NCBI GenBank assembly: GCA_002384935.1 | Contig: DGCD01000007.1 | Span: 1-64,000, forward strand | DNA length: 64,000 nt | DNA from: Pusillimonas sp. UBA3987 | Lineage (GTDB): Bacteria; Pseudomonadota; Gammaproteobacteria; Burkholderiales; Burkholderiaceae_B | Direction: 5' to 3' | Translations under genes and position numbers: made by a program | In this document: positions 26,708-34,845 of the stretch, one piece after another | How positions within the stretch are numbered: the stretch's first letter is position 1 | Layout: the number at the start of each line of letters is the position of its first letter | Notes under the pieces: generated by a model | What the model saw: the letters and a program-made list of their open reading frames with translations, nothing else | The model's database searches: none | Told to the model about the DNA's origin: nothing

Positions 26708-27202
26708 TTAGCCCGCCAGCGCTTGCTCGACGGTATTGGTGAATTCGGCCTTATTGTAATTGCCAAGATAGCGTTTGACGATATTGCCTTTTTTGTCGAT
26801 CAGAAAGGCGGTAGGGGTAAGCTGGACGTTACCGAATGCGCGGGCAATGTCGCCATTTGCATCGTGAACGACGGTAAACGGGAGATTGCGTGTTTCTGCG
26901 TAGGTACGAACATAGTTGACGGGGTCGTAGTCCATGGCAACGGCAATGACCTCGTACCCTTGCGGTGCAAAGTGCCGGTAAGTTTCGATCATATCGGGCA
27001 TCTGTTGAATGCAGGTGACGCAACTGGTTGCCCAGAACTTGACCAGCACGACTTTGCCGCGCAAATCTTCGGTGCTGAACTGCGTGTCGTCAAGCGAAGT
27101 AAAGTTGACTTGAGGCGCATTGCGAGCGGGTGAGGACAGTTGCCAGGCAAGCAGCCCCACCAGGACAATCGCGATAACAATACCGATTTTCAGTGCTTTC
27201 AT
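26708..27202 (-). CDS. TlpA-family thioredoxin-like protein
   Basis: The 164-residue protein has an N-terminal hydrophobic anchor (residues 5-22) and a thioredoxin fold with the active-site pair in WATSCVTC (Cys58 and Cys61). TlpA/ResA-like proteins reduce disulfides in the periplasm, often for cytochrome or copper-site assembly. The CVTC dipeptide is unusual compared with CPPC or CEPC of better-known members and may change its redox potential. Its ATG overlaps the dolP stop by four bases, so the two are co-translated. The substrate is unknown. Confidence 0.85.
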   Translation of the reverse strand: MKALKIGIVIAIVLVGLLAWQLSSPARNAPQVNFTSLDDTQFSTEDLRGKVVLVKFWATSCVTCIQQMPDMIETYRHFAPQGYEVIAVAMDYDPVNYVRTYAETRNLPFTVVHDANGDIARAFGNVQLTPTAFLIDKKGNIVKRYLGNYNKAEFTNTVEQALAG

Positions 27203-27912
27203 TGGACGGGCATCGTTTGAACATCAGGGTTGCTGGAAGGGCTTGACGCGGCAGGCTGGGCCGGCGCGGTGCTTTCTGCGGGCGGGTTGTCTTGCTGCTG
27301 CTGAACCAGGCTTTCGCGCGAAACAATCGTAAAGAGCTTGACGACTTCTTTTACGCCTTGAACGTTGGCTGCAACTTTTGCCGCCATTCGTCCTTCGGTT
27401 TCAGTTACCTTGCCCATGAGGTAAACCACACCACGCTCGGTGGTAACGACAATGGCGGCGGCAGGCACCTCTTTGGCTTCGAAAAGGCTGGCCTTGACCT
27501 TGGTGGTGATCCAGGTGTCGTTGGTGCGAACGCTCAGGGGGGTAACGCTGCCGATGCGTACCCGGTTAATTACTTCTTTAACGTTTTCAATGCCGCTGGC
27601 AATTGCTTGTGCGCGTTCCTTGTCGGCCTCATTGGGGACATCACCGTATATCAGAACCTTGCCGGCATACGAGACGCTGGTCAGGCGTATATTGGGCTGC
27701 TTGTCGAAGGCCTTGCCGACTTCAATCGAAAATTTCATTTCAATGGCCTGGTCTTCAACCTGTTCGCCGGCGGTGCGACGGTCGGTGGCTACAAGGGCCG
27801 TTGTTGCAGCGGCACCTCCGACAACTAGGGGGGCGCACGCCGACATGAGCGTGGCCAGGCCCAGCAAAAGCGCCAGTATAAGCGTGCGGGCGGGTGTAAA
27901 GGTTGCAGTCAT
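27199..27912 (-). CDS. dolP: BON-domain outer-membrane lipoprotein DolP
   Basis: DolP (YraP) is a lipoprotein that helps keep the outer membrane intact and acts near division sites. A lipobox LMSAC places the lipidated Cys at residue 26. Two BON domains follow, about 50-115 and 125-195. The C-terminal 35 residues are Gln/Pro/Ser-rich and disordered. At 237 residues it is longer than E. coli DolP (191) because of that tail. The order yraN-diaA-dolP matches enterobacteria, which supports the assignment. Confidence 0.9.
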   Translation of the reverse strand: MTATFTPARTLILALLLGLATLMSACAPLVVGGAAATTALVATDRRTAGEQVEDQAIEMKFSIEVGKAFDKQPNIRLTSVSYAGKVLIYGDVPNEADKERAQAIASGIENVKEVINRVRIGSVTPLSVRTNDTWITTKVKASLFEAKEVPAAAIVVTTERGVVYLMGKVTETEGRMAAKVAANVQGVKEVVKLFTIVSRESLVQQQQDNPPAESTAPAQPAASSPSSNPDVQTMPVQ

Positions 27913-28505
27913 TAGAGCGAGTCTCCGAGTAAGAGGGCGTCGATTCCATCACATAAGGCATGCAGCAGGACGATATGTACTTCCTGAATTCGCATGGTGC
28001 GGTCGTGAGGTACGCATAAATGAATATCGGTTTCGTATAGTTGTTCACCGATTTTCCCGCCCCCTTTTCCAGTCAGGGCGATAACCGTCATTTCGCGGTC
28101 GTGCGCTGCTTCAATAGACCGCAAAACATTGGGTGAGTTCCCACTTGTTGAAATAGCGACGAGAATGTCGCCTGGTTGCCCAAGCGCCATTACCTGGCGC
28201 TCGAAAATGTGATCGAAGCCGTAATCGTTACCCACGGCTGTCATGATGGATGAGTCGGTATTCAGGGCGATGCCGGCCAGTGGAAGACGGTCGCGTTCGA
28301 AACGGCCCACGAGTTCAGCGACAAAATGCTGGGCGTCTGCGGCCGAACCGCCATTCCCGCATGCCAGAATTTTGTTGTTGTTCACCAGGGCGGCGAATGC
28401 CATGTCGACAGCGACGGCAAGGGGTTCGGCAAGCGCCTGGGAGCTTGCCTTGAAAGTATCGATAGCGTCGTCGAAATGCGACGACATTCGGGAGGTCATA
28501 TCCAT
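27912..28505 (-). CDS. diaA: DiaA-like SIS-domain protein (DnaA initiator-associating)
   Basis: The 197-residue protein is one SIS domain with CGNGGSAADAQHFVAELVGRFE and STSGNSPNV blocks. Sequence alone cannot separate DiaA, which binds DnaA and promotes replication initiation, from GmhA, sedoheptulose-7-phosphate isomerase. The setting next to yraN and dolP and opposite rsmI matches diaA in E. coli, so DiaA is preferred. GmhA activity is not excluded, since the organism makes heptose (rfaE2 at 51.9 kb). It shares one base with dolP. Confidence 0.82.
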   Translation of the reverse strand: MDMTSRMSSHFDDAIDTFKASSQALAEPLAVAVDMAFAALVNNNKILACGNGGSAADAQHFVAELVGRFERDRLPLAGIALNTDSSIMTAVGNDYGFDHIFERQVMALGQPGDILVAISTSGNSPNVLRSIEAAHDREMTVIALTGKGGGKIGEQLYETDIHLCVPHDRTMRIQEVHIVLLHALCDGIDALLLGDSL

Positions 28506-28559
28506 AAACGCTATTATCTCATGGTCGAAAAGGCGTGATGTAACGTTTTTGCGCGAAAG

Positions 28560-29054
28560 TTATACAGATCGAAAGGCGTCTTGATGCCAGCAAAGACGTC
28601 CACCGTTGAGTGTAATGATATCGAAACGGCATGGTGGCGGTTTTATGAAGTGGCGGCGTACAAGGTGGGGCAGCCAGAATTGCGCTGTTCGAACGAGGCG
28701 TTTTTGTTTATGTGGCCCAATTGTTTCGGCCGCCGCGCCATAGTGGGTGTTGGATCGACTGCGCACCTCGACAAATACAAGTATATTTTGATCGCGCGCC
28801 ACGATATCAATCTCGCCGGCCCGGCACTTGATGTTGCGAGTGAGTACGCACAGGCCGCGTTCTGTCAGATAATGACAGGCCAGGTCCTCAGCCGCGTGTC
28901 CTGTTTGCTGGGTTGCGGAAACGGGAATGAAGGGCCGAGGCAGCGGTGTTGCGGATGTCGTGACTTTCCTGCGGCGCCGACGAATGGCTTTTTCTTGTGC
29001 CGAGCGGATTAATTGCTCAGCGGTGAGGAGCTTGGGCAAGGGCGCTTGACTCAT
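28560..29054 (-). CDS. yraN: YraN family protein (UPF0102), nuclease-fold
   Basis: The 164-residue protein carries the UPF0102 domain from about residue 50: GHAAEDLACHYL, RNIKCRAGEIDIVARD and FVEVRSRS. These acidic and lysine residues form a restriction-endonuclease-like site, but no cellular role is settled. The first 48 residues, including an RRRRRK cluster, are an extension beyond the usual length of about 120; an internal start is possible. It is divergent from rsmI, with the two start codons about 30 bases apart. Confidence 0.88.
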   Translation of the reverse strand: MSQAPLPKLLTAEQLIRSAQEKAIRRRRRKVTTSATPLPRPFIPVSATQQTGHAAEDLACHYLTERGLCVLTRNIKCRAGEIDIVARDQNILVFVEVRSRSNTHYGAAAETIGPHKQKRLVRTAQFWLPHLVRRHFIKPPPCRFDIITLNGGRLCWHQDAFRSV

Positions 29055-29086
29055 GAAATGAAATAACGGTGGTAAGGCTGCATAGT

Positions 29087-30022
29087 ATGCGTGAAGAGAT
29101 CGGATTTGATGACCCCCCCATGTCGTGGAAACGTCTCACCGAACGGGTGGCGCAACAGGATTGGCCGGCCGGCGCGTTGTATGTTATTGCAACACCCATT
29201 GGCAACCTGGCCGACCTGAGTCTGCGGGCGTTCGAAGCTTTGCGTCGATGTGACGTGATTGCCGCCGAGGATACGCGCTCCAGTCGCCAATTACTGGATG
29301 CCTGGGGAGTCAATACTCCTTTGATGGCAGCACACCGGCACAATGAAGCAAGCGCTGCGCAGGCCATTATCGGACGTTTGCGCAACGGTGAACGAGTGGC
29401 CCTGATTTCTGATGCGGGTACCCCTGCCGTGAGTGATCCTGGTGCCCGGGTGGTGCGAACCGTTGTTGCTGAAGGTTATCGCGCGATTCCTATTCCAGGT
29501 GCCAGTGCGGTGTTAGCGGCGTTGATGGCCAGCGGGGCTACAACAGATGAGAATCCGGCCTATATGTTTGCCGGGTTTGCCCCGCAGAAAGCCACTGCGC
29601 GTCAAAAATGGTTTCGGCGCTGGTCTGAATCAGGGGTGCCGGTTGTTTTTTTCGAGTCGCCTCATCGGCTTGTTGCATCGATGAGCGATTTGGCGGGTTT
29701 GCTGCCGGGTGATCGCTTATTGACCGTAGCGCGAGAACTGACCAAACGGTTCGAGCAGGTTGTAACCCTGCCTCTTGATGCGGTGCAGGATTGGCTGCAG
29801 CAGGACTCTCATCACAGCCAGGGCGAATTTGTGCTGGTTTTGCACCCGGATGCGGGCGCTGATGCCGACGAAGCGCCGCCGGCCTATGTGGCAATGCTGC
29901 TGGATGCCTTGTTGGAGGAGTTAAGCGTAAAGGATGCTGCGCGCATTGCGGCGCGGGCTACGAACTTACCCAAGGCTGATTTGTACCGCATGGCTTTGGA
30001 GCGACGTACGCGTGACGCATGA
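29087..30022 (+). CDS. rsmI: 16S rRNA (cytidine-1402-2'-O)-methyltransferase RsmI
   Basis: RsmI methylates the ribose of C1402 in 16S rRNA. The tetrapyrrole-methylase fold begins with LYVIATPIGNLADLSLRA, followed by AAEDTRSS, SDAGTPAVSDPGA and the C-terminal region with LSVKDAARIAA. From ATG 29087 (AAGG ten bases upstream) it has 311 residues; GTG 29069 and ATG 29120 are alternatives, and a seven-C run sits just before ATG 29120. It is divergent from yraN, as in E. coli; the lpoA gene found between them there is absent. Confidence 0.94.
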   Translation: MREEIGFDDPPMSWKRLTERVAQQDWPAGALYVIATPIGNLADLSLRAFEALRRCDVIAAEDTRSSRQLLDAWGVNTPLMAAHRHNEASAAQAIIGRLRNGERVALISDAGTPAVSDPGARVVRTVVAEGYRAIPIPGASAVLAALMASGATTDENPAYMFAGFAPQKATARQKWFRRWSESGVPVVFFESPHRLVASMSDLAGLLPGDRLLTVARELTKRFEQVVTLPLDAVQDWLQQDSHHSQGEFVLVLHPDAGADADEAPPAYVAMLLDALLEELSVKDAARIAARATNLPKADLYRMALERRTRDA

Positions 30023-30042
30023 ACCTGGCAGGTCAGGTGAGC

Positions 30043-31095
30043 TTACCGGGAGGCAATAGTGGGCTGTGCACCCAGAATTTCCTGGAAATGTAACGCTGCA
30101 TTGACCGCTTCGGTACGATTTGAGTAGGGTCCAAGCTGAACCCGGTAAAGGGTCTTTCCAGGACTGACCTGCGCGTTTTGATAGTCGATGGACGCCAGTT
30201 CGGCGTTGATCTTTTCGGCCAGGGCCTGCGCATTCTCTGCGTTGCTGAATGCACCAAACTGAAGATAGAATCCGGATGGCGCCGGGACGCTGTTGCCTGC
30301 GTCTGCGCTGAGATCGGTTGCTTCAGTGTCTGCGTCCAATGGGTCGGCGGCGGGTTGTACGGTTTCCGATTCAAGCTGCATGGCGATAAGCGCATCGGGC
30401 TTTACCTGCCCGGTATCGACTGGGGAACCCGATGTTTCCGTCAAAACAGGCCTGGCAGAAGCGGCGGCTGTGGTTTCCGGTGTTGCCGGGTCGACGCTCT
30501 TTTGTGCCTGGGCGTATGTCGTGGGACTTCCCAGCCGCCCAGCGCGGATATCGTCGTGTGTAATCGCCTCGACAATCACCCGTCCGCTGCCCGGCCCGAT
30601 CAGCCCGAGCTTGGACGCCGCCACATAAGAAAGATCAATAATTCTGCTGCTGTGAAATGGACCCCGGTCGTTAATCCGCACGATCACTGAACGGCCGTTC
30701 GAGACGCGTGTAACCCGGGCATAACTGGGGATCGGCAGCGTGGGATGCGCGGCGGTCATGGCGTACATGTCGTATGTTTCGCCATTGGCGGTTTTATTAC
30801 CGTGAAATTTGCGTCCGTACCATGACGCAATGCCTTCCTGGCGGAACGGCCGGTCGCCCGACATGGGAATATAGCGTTTACCAAAAACCACATAAGGGCG
30901 TTTCGTGGCACGGTGATGGGGCTCAATCTGCGGGGAAGCGTCGGGAATGGCCTGGATATCGGCGGGCGGGTCACTGCCGGGGCCGTCGTCTTTGTAGTAA
31001 CCACCACGCTTGCTGCCAGATGACGAACAGCCTGCAATAATCAGGCAGAGCAGACAAACGAGGAATAGATACCAAGGTCGTTGCTGGACGTTCAT
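30043..31095 (-). CDS. rlpA: RlpA-family septal ring lipoprotein with SPOR domain
   Basis: RlpA proteins act at the septum; some cut peptidoglycan strands lacking stem peptides. The 350-residue product has a lipobox IIAGC (Cys23), a double-psi beta-barrel (about 80-175, with GIASWYGRKFHG, NDRGPF and IDLSYVAA) and a C-terminal SPOR domain (about 268-350) that binds denuded glycan. The Glu and Asp of the lytic site (in the YGRKFHG to NDRGPF region) are in place. Its ATG overlaps the rapZ stop by four bases. Confidence 0.92.
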   Translation of the reverse strand: MNVQQRPWYLFLVCLLCLIIAGCSSSGSKRGGYYKDDGPGSDPPADIQAIPDASPQIEPHHRATKRPYVVFGKRYIPMSGDRPFRQEGIASWYGRKFHGNKTANGETYDMYAMTAAHPTLPIPSYARVTRVSNGRSVIVRINDRGPFHSSRIIDLSYVAASKLGLIGPGSGRVIVEAITHDDIRAGRLGSPTTYAQAQKSVDPATPETTAAASARPVLTETSGSPVDTGQVKPDALIAMQLESETVQPAADPLDADTEATDLSADAGNSVPAPSGFYLQFGAFSNAENAQALAEKINAELASIDYQNAQVSPGKTLYRVQLGPYSNRTEAVNAALHFQEILGAQPTIASR

Positions 31096-31961
31096 GGCTG
31101 TTCAAGGGCCGGAAGATTTCGGTGTCTTATCAGTAACGGAGAATGATCTGCAAACCGTTCAGCCAGTTTCTCAACCACATACACCGAACGGTGTTGTCCT
31201 CCGGTGCATCCGATGGCCACCGTCAGGTAATTACGGGTATCTTGCAAATATAAAGGTAACCAGCGGCGGATAAAATCCGTAATATCGTCCAGCATCCGGT
31301 TAACGTTGTTAAATTGCATCAGCCATCGGGCGACGGCAGCGTCCCGGCCGGTCAGGTGTTTTAGCTCGGGGTCGTAGTGCGGGTTTGGCAAACAGCGAAC
31401 GTCAAAGACCAGGTCTGAGTCGCCCGGTACACCGCGTTTGTAGGCAAATGATTGAAAGGTCAGGACAACATCGGCGCGTCCGGCCTGAATCAGGTCGCGC
31501 ATCCAGGCGCGTAATTGGCCCGGCGTGAGTTCGGAGGTGTCAATGACATGTTCCTGGTCGCGCATTGGGGCCAGGAGTTCGCGTTCGGCGTGAATGCACT
31601 CAAGCAACGAAGCGGATTTTCCCTCTTTGCGCAAGCGATCGGTGAGCGGGTGTCGGCGTCGTGACTCGGAATAACGCTGCATCAGGGTGTGATCGCTGGC
31701 GTCGAGGAAAATGGCTTTGAATTCAAAGCCTTGGGATCTTAGTCCGGTGAGGACATCGGGTAAGGTGGCCAGGTCGCCCGGTGATCGAACGTCGATGGCT
31801 ACGGCCACTTGTTTTAATTGTTCGTCGCGAACCGTGTTGATGAACTCACTAAGAAACTTGACGGGCAGGTTATCGACGCAGGTGTAGCCGGAGTCCTCAA
31901 GCAGACGCAAAGCAACGGACTTGCCTGAGCCCGATATACCTGTGATGAGAACAATTTTCAT
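31092..31961 (-). CDS. rapZ: RNase adapter protein RapZ
   Basis: RapZ binds nucleotide and small RNA and in enterobacteria controls glucosamine-6-phosphate synthase through GlmZ decay. The 289-residue protein has a Walker A GISGSGKS (residues 7-14), a Walker B-like IFLDAS and the C-terminal block with YLTVAIGCTGGQHRSVYV. Length is normal (284 in E. coli). It follows hprK by six bases and sits in the nitrogen-PTS gene cluster. Whether GlmY/GlmZ-like RNAs exist here is unknown. Confidence 0.94.
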   Translation of the reverse strand: MKIVLITGISGSGKSVALRLLEDSGYTCVDNLPVKFLSEFINTVRDEQLKQVAVAIDVRSPGDLATLPDVLTGLRSQGFEFKAIFLDASDHTLMQRYSESRRRHPLTDRLRKEGKSASLLECIHAERELLAPMRDQEHVIDTSELTPGQLRAWMRDLIQAGRADVVLTFQSFAYKRGVPGDSDLVFDVRCLPNPHYDPELKHLTGRDAAVARWLMQFNNVNRMLDDITDFIRRWLPLYLQDTRNYLTVAIGCTGGQHRSVYVVEKLAERFADHSPLLIRHRNLPALEQP

Positions 31962-31967
31962 AGCGGA

Positions 31968-32897
31968 TTACTCGGGACGACTGTTTTCCATGATGGCCAG
32001 GGCCTGGCGCTCGATAAACTCGCCCATGGTGTCGATGCCTCGCAGCGACAGGATGGTATTTCGTACAGCGGCCTCGACCAGAACGGCCAGGTTACGTCCG
32101 GCGGCTACCTGAAGCATGACGCGACGAATGGGGGTGTCGAGAATATCCTGGGTCAGGTCCTGAACCGGAAGACGTTCAAAATTTTCTGCATTGGCCCGGA
32201 CAAGCTGGACGATCAGTTTCAAACGCATTTTCCGACGCACGGATGTCTCGCCAAATATGGTGCGAATATCCAGTAAACCCAGGCCTCGCACTTCGAGCAG
32301 ATTCTGCAGTAACGGCGGGCAGTGCCCCTCTATGATTCCCGGGGCCGTCCTGGATAGTTCCACCGCATCGTCGGCAACCAGCCCATGACCGCGTGAAATC
32401 AATTCCAGCGCCAATTCGCTTTTCCCTAAGCCAGAGTCACCCATGATCAAGACCCCAAGCCCCAGTACATCGAGAAAAACGCCGTGAACGGTTGTTCTAG
32501 GAGCCAGCCGCTTGCCAAGATAAATGCGCAGCAGGTCGATGAGTTTTGCAGCTTCAACAGAGGTTGATAGCAGGGGGATCTGCTGGGCATTGCAAAAGTC
32601 ACGCAGATCATCGGGGGCGTCGAGATTGTCTGCCATGAGAATGGCCGGGACACCGCCTGCAACGAGGTCTTCCAGGTGATGAATACGGCGCTTAGGTTCA
32701 AAGCGCGTGTAATAAAGTAGTTCCTCTTTGCCGAAAACCTGGATGCGGGACGGGTGAATCAGGTTCAAGTGGCCGACGAGGTCGGCTCCCGCCATGCCGA
32801 CATCGGGGATGACACGATGAGCTGCGCCCAAGCCTGCAACCCAGTTAAACGCGATTTTGTCGGTGTTGTCGCTGACCAGTTCTTGAACAGTGAGCAT
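31968..32897 (-). CDS. hprK: HPr kinase/phosphorylase
   Basis: HprK adds or removes a phosphate on a serine of HPr-type PTS carriers and so adjusts phosphate flow. The 309-residue protein has an N-terminal substrate-type domain (1-130) and a kinase domain with Walker A GDSGLGKSEL (about 152-161), RGHGLVADD, and the HprK signature EVRGLGLLDIRTIFG. Next to ptsN it suggests an incomplete regulatory PTS, typical of betaproteobacteria; ptsH and ptsI are not in the window. Confidence 0.95.
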   Translation of the reverse strand: MLTVQELVSDNTDKIAFNWVAGLGAAHRVIPDVGMAGADLVGHLNLIHPSRIQVFGKEELLYYTRFEPKRRIHHLEDLVAGGVPAILMADNLDAPDDLRDFCNAQQIPLLSTSVEAAKLIDLLRIYLGKRLAPRTTVHGVFLDVLGLGVLIMGDSGLGKSELALELISRGHGLVADDAVELSRTAPGIIEGHCPPLLQNLLEVRGLGLLDIRTIFGETSVRRKMRLKLIVQLVRANAENFERLPVQDLTQDILDTPIRRVMLQVAAGRNLAVLVEAAVRNTILSLRGIDTMGEFIERQALAIMENSRPE

Positions 32898-32917
32898 GAT
32901 GGAGGGTCGTTTGACGG

Positions 32918-33376
32918 TTAGGTGTGTTCAACTGTTGTGAGCAGTTCGTGAACCCGTTCAGGATCGGTCTGCGTGGTCAGTGATTCACGCAATTCTGCAT
33001 TCGAGGCCATACGTGCGATTTCCGCGAGCAGGTCAAGGTGCATTTGCGTTGCCGCCTCCGGGACCAACAGAAAAAACAGCAGGCTGGCCTGCCGGCCGTC
33101 GGATGGGTCGAAGCGCACAGGTTCGGCGAGCCGATAAAAAGCGGCAATGGGTTCCTTGAGGCCTTTGATACGACCGTGTGGCACTGCCATGTTGTGCCCC
33201 AGGGCGGTGGAGCCCAGGCGTTCCCGGCCAATAAGACTTTGAAAAACCGCCGTGCGGGCGACGCCGTGATGATTCTCGAATAAAAGCGCCGCCTGTTCGA
33301 AGGCCCGTTTTTTGCTGGTTGCTTCGACATCGAGCACCACATTCTGCAATGGCAGGATACGCGACATTAAGTTCAT
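32918..33376 (-). CDS. ptsN: Nitrogen-PTS EIIA component PtsN
   Basis: PtsN is a phosphorylatable regulator linking nitrogen and potassium balance to the PTS. The 152-residue protein from ATG 33376 starts MNLMSRILPLQNV, as family members do; ATG 33385 is also in frame. The phosphorylated histidine lies in MAVPHGRIKG. A TATAAT at 33389-33384 would start transcription at or just before this ATG, leaving almost no leader. The gene sits 20 bases upstream of hprK. Confidence 0.93.
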   Translation of the reverse strand: MNLMSRILPLQNVVLDVEATSKKRAFEQAALLFENHHGVARTAVFQSLIGRERLGSTALGHNMAVPHGRIKGLKEPIAAFYRLAEPVRFDPSDGRQASLLFFLLVPEAATQMHLDLLAEIARMASNAELRESLTTQTDPERVHELLTTVEHT

Positions 33377-33383
33377 GACGACC

Positions 33384-33412
33384 ATTATATGAGCGGAAAT
33401 GAAAATTCAGAA
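33384..33412 (-). promoter_or_regulatory. Candidate promoter for ptsN-hprK-rapZ-rlpA
   Basis: On the minus strand a perfect TATAAT (33389-33384) lies 17 bases after TTCTGA (33412-33407), a weak -35. It comes directly after the hairpin between hpf and ptsN, so the PTS genes could be transcribed separately from the lpt-hpf genes. Confidence 0.4.
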
Positions 33413-33430
33413 GGAAATTAAAAATGCGAA

Positions 33431-33458
33431 AGCCCCAACCGGTAGTGGGATTGGGGCT
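33431..33458 (-). terminator. Hairpin between hpf and ptsN, likely terminator or attenuator
   Basis: An 8-bp perfect stem, AGCCCCAA (33431-33438) with TTGGGGCT (33451-33458), and a 12-base loop. On the minus strand it is followed by TTTCGCATTTTT, an interrupted U-tract, so termination may be partial. Confidence 0.6.
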
Positions 33459-33548
33459 GACTCATGTAGCCAATTAGAGCACATTTGGCGTTATTCGGCA
33501 CGTAAGTACCTGCGCTGAGTCTAAATTGGCTTGAATGACGCGAAAATA

Positions 33549-33878
33549 TTACTGATCGACAGCAACTTCCTGCCGCTTGAGCGGCTCGTGTGAGTGGTTT
33601 TGTACTTTATCTTTGTACTTGATCACTTGCCTGTCTATTTTGTCTGCCAGTAAATCGATGGCTGCGTATAGGTTTTCGTCGGAAGCTTCGCAGTGAAGAT
33701 CTTTACCGGGCAAACGCATGGTGACTTCAGCTGTGTGCTTGAGACGCTCTATCGAGAGCATGACCTGGGTGTCGATCACGTTATCGAAATGCCGGGAAAC
33801 CCGGGCCATTTTCGTTTTAACGTATTCGTTGATGGCGGGAGTAACTTCAAGGTGACGACCGGTGATACTCAGGTTCAT
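33549..33878 (-). CDS. hpf: Ribosome hibernation-promoting factor (HPF/RaiA family)
   Basis: This 109-residue protein binds the 30S decoding centre in non-growing cells and stops translation. It starts MNLSITGRHLEVTPAI and contains the basic, strand-rich sigma-54 modulation/S30EA domain over nearly its full length. It is the short form, lacking the C-terminal dimerisation domain of long HPF. An AGGAG site lies six bases before the ATG. In many proteobacteria rpoN precedes it; here lptB does, 157 bases away. Confidence 0.94.
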   Translation of the reverse strand: MNLSITGRHLEVTPAINEYVKTKMARVSRHFDNVIDTQVMLSIERLKHTAEVTMRLPGKDLHCEASDENLYAAIDLLADKIDRQVIKYKDKVQNHSHEPLKRQEVAVDQ

Positions 33879-33963
33879 GTTGTGCTCCTATAAAAAACAA
33901 CATTGCGCTTGGTGCGCCTGAATGAAAGAACGATTACCCCTCCTTTTTTGTTGCTACACCTTC

Positions 33964-33991
33964 AGTGTATCGTTTGTGGCGGGTAAATCAA
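33964..33991 (-). promoter_or_regulatory. Candidate promoter for hpf
   Basis: On the minus strand TTGATT (33991-33986) and TACACT (33969-33964) are separated by 16 bases, about 85 bases upstream of the hpf start. The match is moderate. The 157-base lptB-hpf gap otherwise holds no gene. Confidence 0.4.
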
Positions 33992-34035
33992 GTAGCACAA
34001 CAACGGGGTTGTCCGGCGTCAAGACATGGCCAAAA

Positions 34036-34827
34036 TCACATGCGGAAATTTTTGCCCAGGTAAACCTGGCGTACTGCTTCGTTGTCAATGATTTCATCGG
34101 GATGGCCGTTGGTTAACACCTTACCCTCACTGATAATGTAGGCACGGTCACAAATGCCCAGTGTTTCGCGAACGTTGTGATCGGTAATCAAGACACCGAT
34201 ATTCCGGCTTTTCAAAAAATGGACGATGCGCTGGATTTCAATGACGGCAATCGGGTCGACGCCGGCAAAGGGTTCATCGAGCAGAATAAAGCGTGGATTG
34301 GTTGCCAGTGCACGCGCAATTTCCACACGACGGCGCTCTCCCCCGGACAGGGAGATTGCATTATTGCTGCGTATGTGTTGAATTTGCAGTTCGTCGAGCA
34401 AGTCTTCGAGGCGCTGCTTTATCTGATTTCTGGTCAGCGGTGTGCCGTGTTCATCAATTTGCAATTCCAGGACGGCCTGGATGTTTTGCTCGACTGTCAG
34501 ACGGCGGAATACCGACGCGTCCTGGGGTAGATAAGATAGCCCCATGCGTGCGCGTTTGTGCATGGGCATGGCGGTAATGGGAAAACCGTCGATTTCGATG
34601 CGCCCGGCGTCGGTGGGCACAATGCCGACAATCATGTAGAAGCTCGTTGTTTTGCCGGCGCCGTTCGGGCCCAGCAGGCCGACGACTTCGCCGCTGTCGA
34701 CAGACATTGAGACATCGTGCACAACGGTGCGCTTGCCGTAGGTTTTACGCAAGCCGGTGGCGATCAGGCTGCCTTTGGTGTCGCTGGCAGCGCGAACAGG
34801 CGCCCGGGATGTGGAGGTTGCTGCCAT
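34036..34827 (-). CDS. lptB: LPS export ABC transporter ATPase LptB
   Basis: LptB powers the LptBFG complex, which lifts lipopolysaccharide from the inner membrane. The 263-residue protein has Walker A GPNGAGKT (about residues 54-61), the Q-loop, the signature LSGGERRR, Walker B FILLDEPFAGVDP and the H-loop ITDHNV. An extra 20-residue N-terminus is Ser/Thr/Arg-rich. It lies 18 bases after lptA. lptF and lptG are not in the window, as is usual. Confidence 0.96.
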   Translation of the reverse strand: MAATSTSRAPVRAASDTKGSLIATGLRKTYGKRTVVHDVSMSVDSGEVVGLLGPNGAGKTTSFYMIVGIVPTDAGRIEIDGFPITAMPMHKRARMGLSYLPQDASVFRRLTVEQNIQAVLELQIDEHGTPLTRNQIKQRLEDLLDELQIQHIRSNNAISLSGGERRRVEIARALATNPRFILLDEPFAGVDPIAVIEIQRIVHFLKSRNIGVLITDHNVRETLGICDRAYIISEGKVLTNGHPDEIIDNEAVRQVYLGKNFRM

Positions 34828-34845
34828 ACTTTCCTTTCCCTTTGC

